Source: WRIS01 sp964345475
Lineage (GTDB): Bacteria > Actinomycetota > Coriobacteriia > Coriobacteriales > Eggerthellaceae
Length of the DNA stretch: 7,983 bases
Direction of reading: 5' to 3'
Assembly (NCBI GenBank): GCA_964345475.1
Contig: CAYFQW010000034.1
Span: 1 to 7,983 of the forward strand
In this document: one piece after another, positions 5,131 through 7,983 of the stretch
Position numbering within the stretch: position 1 is the first letter of the stretch
Layout of the letters: each line of letters begins with the position of its first letter
The notes under the pieces: generated by a model
Seen by the model: only the letters and a program-made list of their open reading frames with translations
The model's database searches: none
Told to the model about the DNA's origin: nothing
Made by a program: the position numbers and the translations under genes

Positions 5131-6735
5131 ATGGCAATTTCTAGACGCACGCTCTTTTTAGTGGTTTTCGATGTTTTGGCAACATGCCTGTCCTATTTTT
5201 TGGCGTCCCTGCTTACCGATCAGCTTGATTCTGTTTTTGGGACTAATGAAATCTATTTTGTCTTGGCGATCCTCGCGCTTATTAATATAGCGACCTTTGC
5301 CTTGTTCAGGCTCTATAACACTCTATGGGAGTATGCCTCAGTTGATGAGCTTATTAAAATTGCATTGGTTGTGGTACTCCAAACGCTTATCGGGGCAAGT
5401 TTTTTGTGGCTTGTCGGCGTGCGCTTGCCCATNNNNNNNNNNNNNNNNNNNNNNNNNNNNNNNNNNNNNNNNNNNNNNNNNNNNNNNNNNNNNNNNNNNN
5501 NNNNNNNNNNNNNNNNNNNNNNNNNNNNNNNNCCCTCTGCAAGTTTTGAAAACCGTAAGCGCATTTATAGCATTTGCACGCAAACAGATTGTCGGCTTCG
5601 AACACTTCCCAATGTACGCGAGCTCACCTTAGAGGAAATCGGCAATGTATCCCTTCGCGATGTTAACGTAGCCGATCTTTTGGGACGCGATGAAGTGATG
5701 CTTAATACGCGCTCGGTCTCTGGTTACGTTGCCGGGCAGACGGTGCTCGTTACAGGAGGGGGCGGTTCGATCGGAAGTGAGCTTTGCCGTCAGCTGTGCA
5801 AAGTGGCTCCCGCCCGGGTCATCATTTTCGATATGTACGAAAACGATGCCTATATGCTCAAAAATGAACTCGAGAAGCTGTATGACGATGTCGAGATATT
5901 CGTAGAGATAGGCAGCGTATGCGATGAAAGAAGGCTGGAGGATATCTTTCTTGCTTATAAGCCCGACTTGGTATTTCACGCGGCTGCCCATAAGCACGTT
6001 CCTCTCATGGAGCGCTGTCCTCGAGAAGCTATTCAAAATAATGTCTTCGGCACCCTTAACACGGTTCAGGCATCCGACAGGCACCAGGTAAAGCGTTTCA
6101 TTTTTATCTCAACCGATAAGGCAGTCAACCCCACCTCGGTAATGGGGGCCACCAAGCGTATGGGCGAGATGATAATAAGCCATTACGCAAAAACATCCAA
6201 GACAGTCTTTACTGCGGTACGGTTTGGCAATGTATTAGGGAGCAACGGAAGTGTTATCCCGCTGTTCCAACGTCAAATCACGGGGGGAGGGCCGGTCACG
6301 GTTACCCACCCCGATATCGAACGTTACTTCATGACTATCCCCGAGGCCGCACGATTAGTAATACAAGCAGGTGGCATGGCGGAAGGTGGGGAAATTTTTA
6401 TCCTCGATATGGGTGAACCTGTAAAAATAGTCGACTTGGCGAAAAGCCTTATTCACCTTTCTGGTCTTGTGCCCGATGTGGATATTCCTATCGAGTTCGT
6501 AGGCTTGCGCAAGGGCGAGAAGATGTTTGAAGAGCTGTTGATGGACGAAGAAGACACCCTTCCCACCAAACATCCCTCTATCACGGTTTCTGCATGTCAA
6601 AGAATTAATCATGATGAAATCACGGAAAAACTTGCTAGCCTGGAATCTTCCCTTGAACAAAGTGATGCTCAGGCAATCAAAGTGCTCGAATCTGCAATTC
6701 CAAGCTATACCTTTACCTCGAACATAGGAGAATAG
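5131..6735 (+). CDS. Membrane-bound nucleotide-sugar 4,6-dehydratase/epimerase, FlaA1/CapD/WbpM type, interrupted by an assembly gap
   Basis: Predicted inner-membrane enzyme that dehydrates a UDP-N-acetyl-hexosamine, feeding deoxy-sugar synthesis for surface polysaccharide or glycoprotein. Residues 1-100 give three membrane helices, then 100 N follow. After the gap come the end of the CoA-binding-like domain (PSAS, 135 on) and a complete short-chain dehydrogenase-like domain. That domain has TGGGGSIG for NAD(P) (208-215), HAAAHKHVPLME (283-294), STDKAVNP (327-334), M338-x3-K342 where ordinary members have Tyr-x3-Lys, RFGNVLGS (364-371) and GLRKGEKMFEEL (458-469). The D329/K330 pair and the Met substitution match the WbpM-like branch. 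The gap hides the fourth helix and most of the first Rossmann-like domain. Full members are about 600-650 residues, so the 534 apparent residues are an artefact of gap length. TAAGGG lies nine bases before the ATG. Confidence 0.9.
   Translation: MAISRRTLFLVVFDVLATCLSYFLASLLTDQLDSVFGTNEIYFVLAILALINIATFALFRLYNTLWEYASVDELIKIALVVVLQTLIGASFLWLVGVRLPXXXXXXXXXXXXXXXXXXXXXXXXXXXXXXXXXXPSASFENRKRIYSICTQTDCRLRTLPNVRELTLEEIGNVSLRDVNVADLLGRDEVMLNTRSVSGYVAGQTVLVTGGGGSIGSELCRQLCKVAPARVIIFDMYENDAYMLKNELEKLYDDVEIFVEIGSVCDERRLEDIFLAYKPDLVFHAAAHKHVPLMERCPREAIQNNVFGTLNTVQASDRHQVKRFIFISTDKAVNPTSVMGATKRMGEMIISHYAKTSKTVFTAVRFGNVLGSNGSVIPLFQRQITGGGPVTVTHPDIERYFMTIPEAARLVIQAGGMAEGGEIFILDMGEPVKIVDLAKSLIHLSGLVPDVDIPIEFVGLRKGEKMFEELLMDEEDTLPTKHPSITVSACQRINHDEITEKLASLESSLEQSDAQAIKVLESAIPSYTFTSNIGE
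5433..5532. other. Assembly gap of exactly 100 N inside the dehydratase gene
   Basis: One hundred consecutive N, the usual placeholder for a scaffold join of unknown length. Both flanks code for the same protein family in the expected order, so the join is credible. The open frame across it is not evidence of size: family comparison implies roughly 120-140 codons missing against about 34 shown. Confidence 0.95.
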
Positions 6736-6765
6736 CTTTTCGATAGGCTCTTTGTCTCATCTTTA

Positions 6766-6788
6766 CCCCTCGATTTGGACACGAGGGG
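6766..6788 (+). terminator. Possible terminator hairpin after the dehydratase gene
   Basis: CCCCTCG (6766-6772) pairs perfectly over 7 bp with CGAGGGG (6782-6788) around a 9-base loop, 31 bases after the stop. Only GTTCTG follows, without a proper U-run, so a classical intrinsic terminator is doubtful. It may slow polymerase or protect the mRNA 3' end. Confidence 0.4.
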
Positions 6789-6789
6789 G

Positions 6790-6818
6790 TTCTGAGCACG
6801 CCTTTAGGCTGCTAGACT
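6790..6818 (+). promoter_or_regulatory. Candidate extended -10 promoter for the lipoprotein gene
   Basis: TGCTAGACT (6810-6818) has the TG extension and a 4-of-6 -10 element. TTCTGA (6790-6795) is a weak -35 with 17-base spacing. Transcription would begin near 6825, at the left edge of the folded leader. Confidence 0.4.
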
Positions 6819-6824
6819 GGTTCC

Positions 6825-6986
6825 AAAGTAGGAGTAGTGGGGGGCCGGAGCTTAGCCGCAAGGAGAGCTCTGGCCCAGTTTATTGAGCCTGTACCTGTGT
6901 TGAAAAATCCAGCGTGGAAGACCCCCACATCGGGCCCTCCCGTCGAGGAAAGGCTTCAACATCGGTGCATAGGAGGAGGGAGTAAG
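6825..6986 (+). promoter_or_regulatory. Structured 5' leader with anti-Shine-Dalgarno, candidate cis-regulatory RNA
   Basis: A GC-rich non-coding leader of about 160 nt. Helix A: 6842-6853 pairs with 6865-6876 over 12 bp, including two G-U pairs, around an 11-base loop. Helix B: GTGGG (6837-6841) pairs with CCCAC (6924-6928) and would stack directly under helix A; it could extend two more pairs at helix A's expense. A small TCCA/TGGA hairpin spans 6908-6918. CGGG/CCCG (6931-6934 with 6939-6942) forms another. CCCUCC (6935-6940) is perfectly complementary to GGAGGG (6975-6980) in the ribosome site, so that hairpin and a ribosome-site-masking helix exclude each other. This is the logic of a translational switch. 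I found no match to a known riboswitch core. It could instead be a small RNA or chance pairing in GC-rich sequence. Confidence 0.4.
6971..6980 (+). promoter_or_regulatory. Strong Shine-Dalgarno of the lipoprotein gene
   Basis: AGGAGGAGGG, ending 6 bases before the ATG at 6987. Its GGAGGG part (6975-6980) is complementary to CCCUCC at 6935-6940, so it can be masked in the mRNA. Confidence 0.75.
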
Positions 6987-7967
6987 ATGAAGACGATTGA
7001 GAAGAGCGGGCTTGGAAAAACCTTACTGGCAATTTTCACTGTACTGATGCTTAGCCTGACTATTGGACTTACAGCCTGCGGAGGTGGCACCAAGGACAAA
7101 CCCATAGAGCCTGAGGGTTCTGAGGAACCTGCGGAAAGTGGAGAAGATGCGAGTTCATACGACGTGAAAACTTTTCAGCTCGGTGAATTTTTTGAAGTTG
7201 AAATTTACAATGACGAAGTGGTTTTTGACAGTGAAAAAGGTGTCGATGTTTTGCTCGTATACGTACGGGCAACTCACATAGGGGATAAGCCTTGGCCCTT
7301 CAGTAGCTCTGCAAATGTCAATGTCTTTGATTCTACTGGTGAGAAATTGCGGTTCAGCTATATCGAAGACGATAAAGGCAATACTATTACCGATCTTTCT
7401 GCAGCTGACACCGAGCTCGAGTCTGGCGACTCGATTGAGCTCGTGTATGGGTGGGAGCTTGCTGACTACGATCTCGTAACCGTTAGTTTCGGGGGCTTCA
7501 CCTCTAGTGTTGAGGATACAGAGATTGTGTTTGATGTAGCGGGGCGTCAAACCGAAGGAGCGAAGGCCGTTGCAGCTGAGCTCGAAGAGAAAAAGAATGC
7601 CGGCGAGATTGAGATTCAAGACTGCACCATCAAGCTGGCCGACGGTTGGTATGCAGATTCTTCCAGTGACACAAAAGCTAAACTGAAAAATGATGAGCTC
7701 GGAAATGGCTATGTCGAGGTCAGTTGCTTAACCATCGCTGAAAGTGCCGAGGCTGAGAGGGAAAAGCTTAACAGCAACTTCGGTGGAGACAAGCCTTTAG
7801 ATACCGTCACTATCAATGGGCAAGAGTATTATCGTTTGATTCCCAACGATACGCAATTTATACTGCTTGCCGATACTTCAGCGGGGGATTCCGTTATAAA
7901 AATCTACGGGATGCACTTTTCAATGGATCAGGTGACAGATCAGCTTGAGCTGATAGAAATACAGTAA
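6987..7967 (+). CDS. Two-domain lipoprotein with DUF5067-like N-terminal domain
   Basis: A 326-residue secreted, lipid-anchored protein. Residues 1-30 are a lipoprotein signal peptide: K2, K11 and other charges, a hydrophobic core at 12-28, and lipobox LTAC with C31 as the anchored residue. A Gly/Glu/Pro/Ser linker runs to about 59. Residues 61-187 resemble DUF5067, an Ig-like beta domain: a central VLLVYVRATHIGD strand region, then S-x-A-x-V strands and ELESGDSIELVYGWEL. Residues 205-326 form a second region (IKLADGWYAD, VTINGQEYYRL, and a final amphipathic segment) that I do not recognise. The start at 6987 is set by AGGAGG upstream and by the signal peptide; a GTG at 6837 would add 50 residues with no signal character. 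Function is unknown; such lipoproteins are common in Gram-positive anaerobes. It is separated from the glycan genes by its own leader. Confidence 0.82.
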   Translation: MKTIEKSGLGKTLLAIFTVLMLSLTIGLTACGGGTKDKPIEPEGSEEPAESGEDASSYDVKTFQLGEFFEVEIYNDEVVFDSEKGVDVLLVYVRATHIGDKPWPFSSSANVNVFDSTGEKLRFSYIEDDKGNTITDLSAADTELESGDSIELVYGWELADYDLVTVSFGGFTSSVEDTEIVFDVAGRQTEGAKAVAAELEEKKNAGEIEIQDCTIKLADGWYADSSSDTKAKLKNDELGNGYVEVSCLTIAESAEAEREKLNSNFGGDKPLDTVTINGQEYYRLIPNDTQFILLADTSAGDSVIKIYGMHFSMDQVTDQLELIEIQ

Positions 7968-7983
7968 GCAGTAAGAATGTGAG

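Noticed and set aside
5629..6084. A 151-codon minus-strand frame opposite the dehydratase
   Set aside because: It lies antisense to the highly conserved nucleotide-binding domain and shows no motif or ribosome site.
6891..6920. Resemblance to the 3' half of a TPP riboswitch core (ACCTG followed by CCAGCG)
   Set aside because: The CUGAGA element is missing after the first hairpin, the P4/P5 pairings do not form properly, and the downstream gene is not thiamine-related.
6825..6986. T-box, cobalamin riboswitch, 6S RNA or SRP RNA in the lipoprotein leader
   Set aside because: No TGGTACCGCG T-box element, no B12-box, no SRP tetraloop region and no long rod with a central bubble could be found by eye.
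6837..6986. N-terminal extension of the lipoprotein from a GTG at 6837
   Set aside because: The extra 50 residues look non-coding, overlap the foldable leader, and would bury the lipoprotein signal peptide; the strong AGGAGG site serves ATG 6987.
7155..7619. A 154-codon minus-strand frame opposite the lipoprotein
   Set aside because: It is antisense to a gene with a clear signal peptide and domain structure, and has no recognisable features.

Overview
The window looks like chromosomal DNA from an anaerobic, host-associated actinobacterium of the Coriobacteriia type, with Eggerthellaceae relatives as the best guess. This rests on three things: an OFA/MCT-like MFS carrier, a GCS2-type glutamate–cysteine ligase and a DUF5067-like lipoprotein together, moderate GC, and strong AGGAG/AAGGGG ribosome sites. 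No rRNA, tRNA or marker gene is present, so the taxonomy is inference; a Firmicute is possible.

Left half, all on the minus strand. At the left edge (1-1265) lies the N-terminal 421 codons of a glutamate–cysteine ligase family protein, cut by the window. Behind its start is a 254-base non-coding stretch (1266-1519) with two perfect 12-bp palindromes and three copies of GAATTGCAA. Next is a two-gene operon read right to left: a membrane-anchored M20 metallopeptidase of the CPS1/PM20D1 type (2926-4374) and, 14 bases after it, a 12-helix OFA-like MFS transporter (1520-2911). A plausible reading is that the hydrolase releases a small acid or amino acid that the carrier moves.

Middle. A 288-base divergent region (4375-4662) carries a good plus-strand promoter, a weaker minus-strand one, and three AGAGGT half-sites between them.

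Right half, all on the plus strand. A GtrA-family small membrane protein (4663-5082) is followed by a membrane-bound FlaA1/CapD/WbpM-type nucleotide-sugar dehydratase (5131-6735). Both point to cell-surface glycan synthesis. The dehydratase gene is interrupted by exactly 100 N (5433-5532), an assembly gap; family comparison suggests the real missing segment is nearer 400 bases. After a hairpin at 6766-6788 comes a probable extended -10 promoter, then a GC-rich leader of about 160 nt that can fold and that carries a perfect complement to the following Shine-Dalgarno. It leads into a two-domain lipoprotein with a DUF5067-like first domain (6987-7967). The last 16 bases hold nothing recognisable.

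No mobile element, CRISPR array, tRNA or rRNA was seen. The coding content is fairly ordinary; the most interesting material is in the three non-coding stretches.
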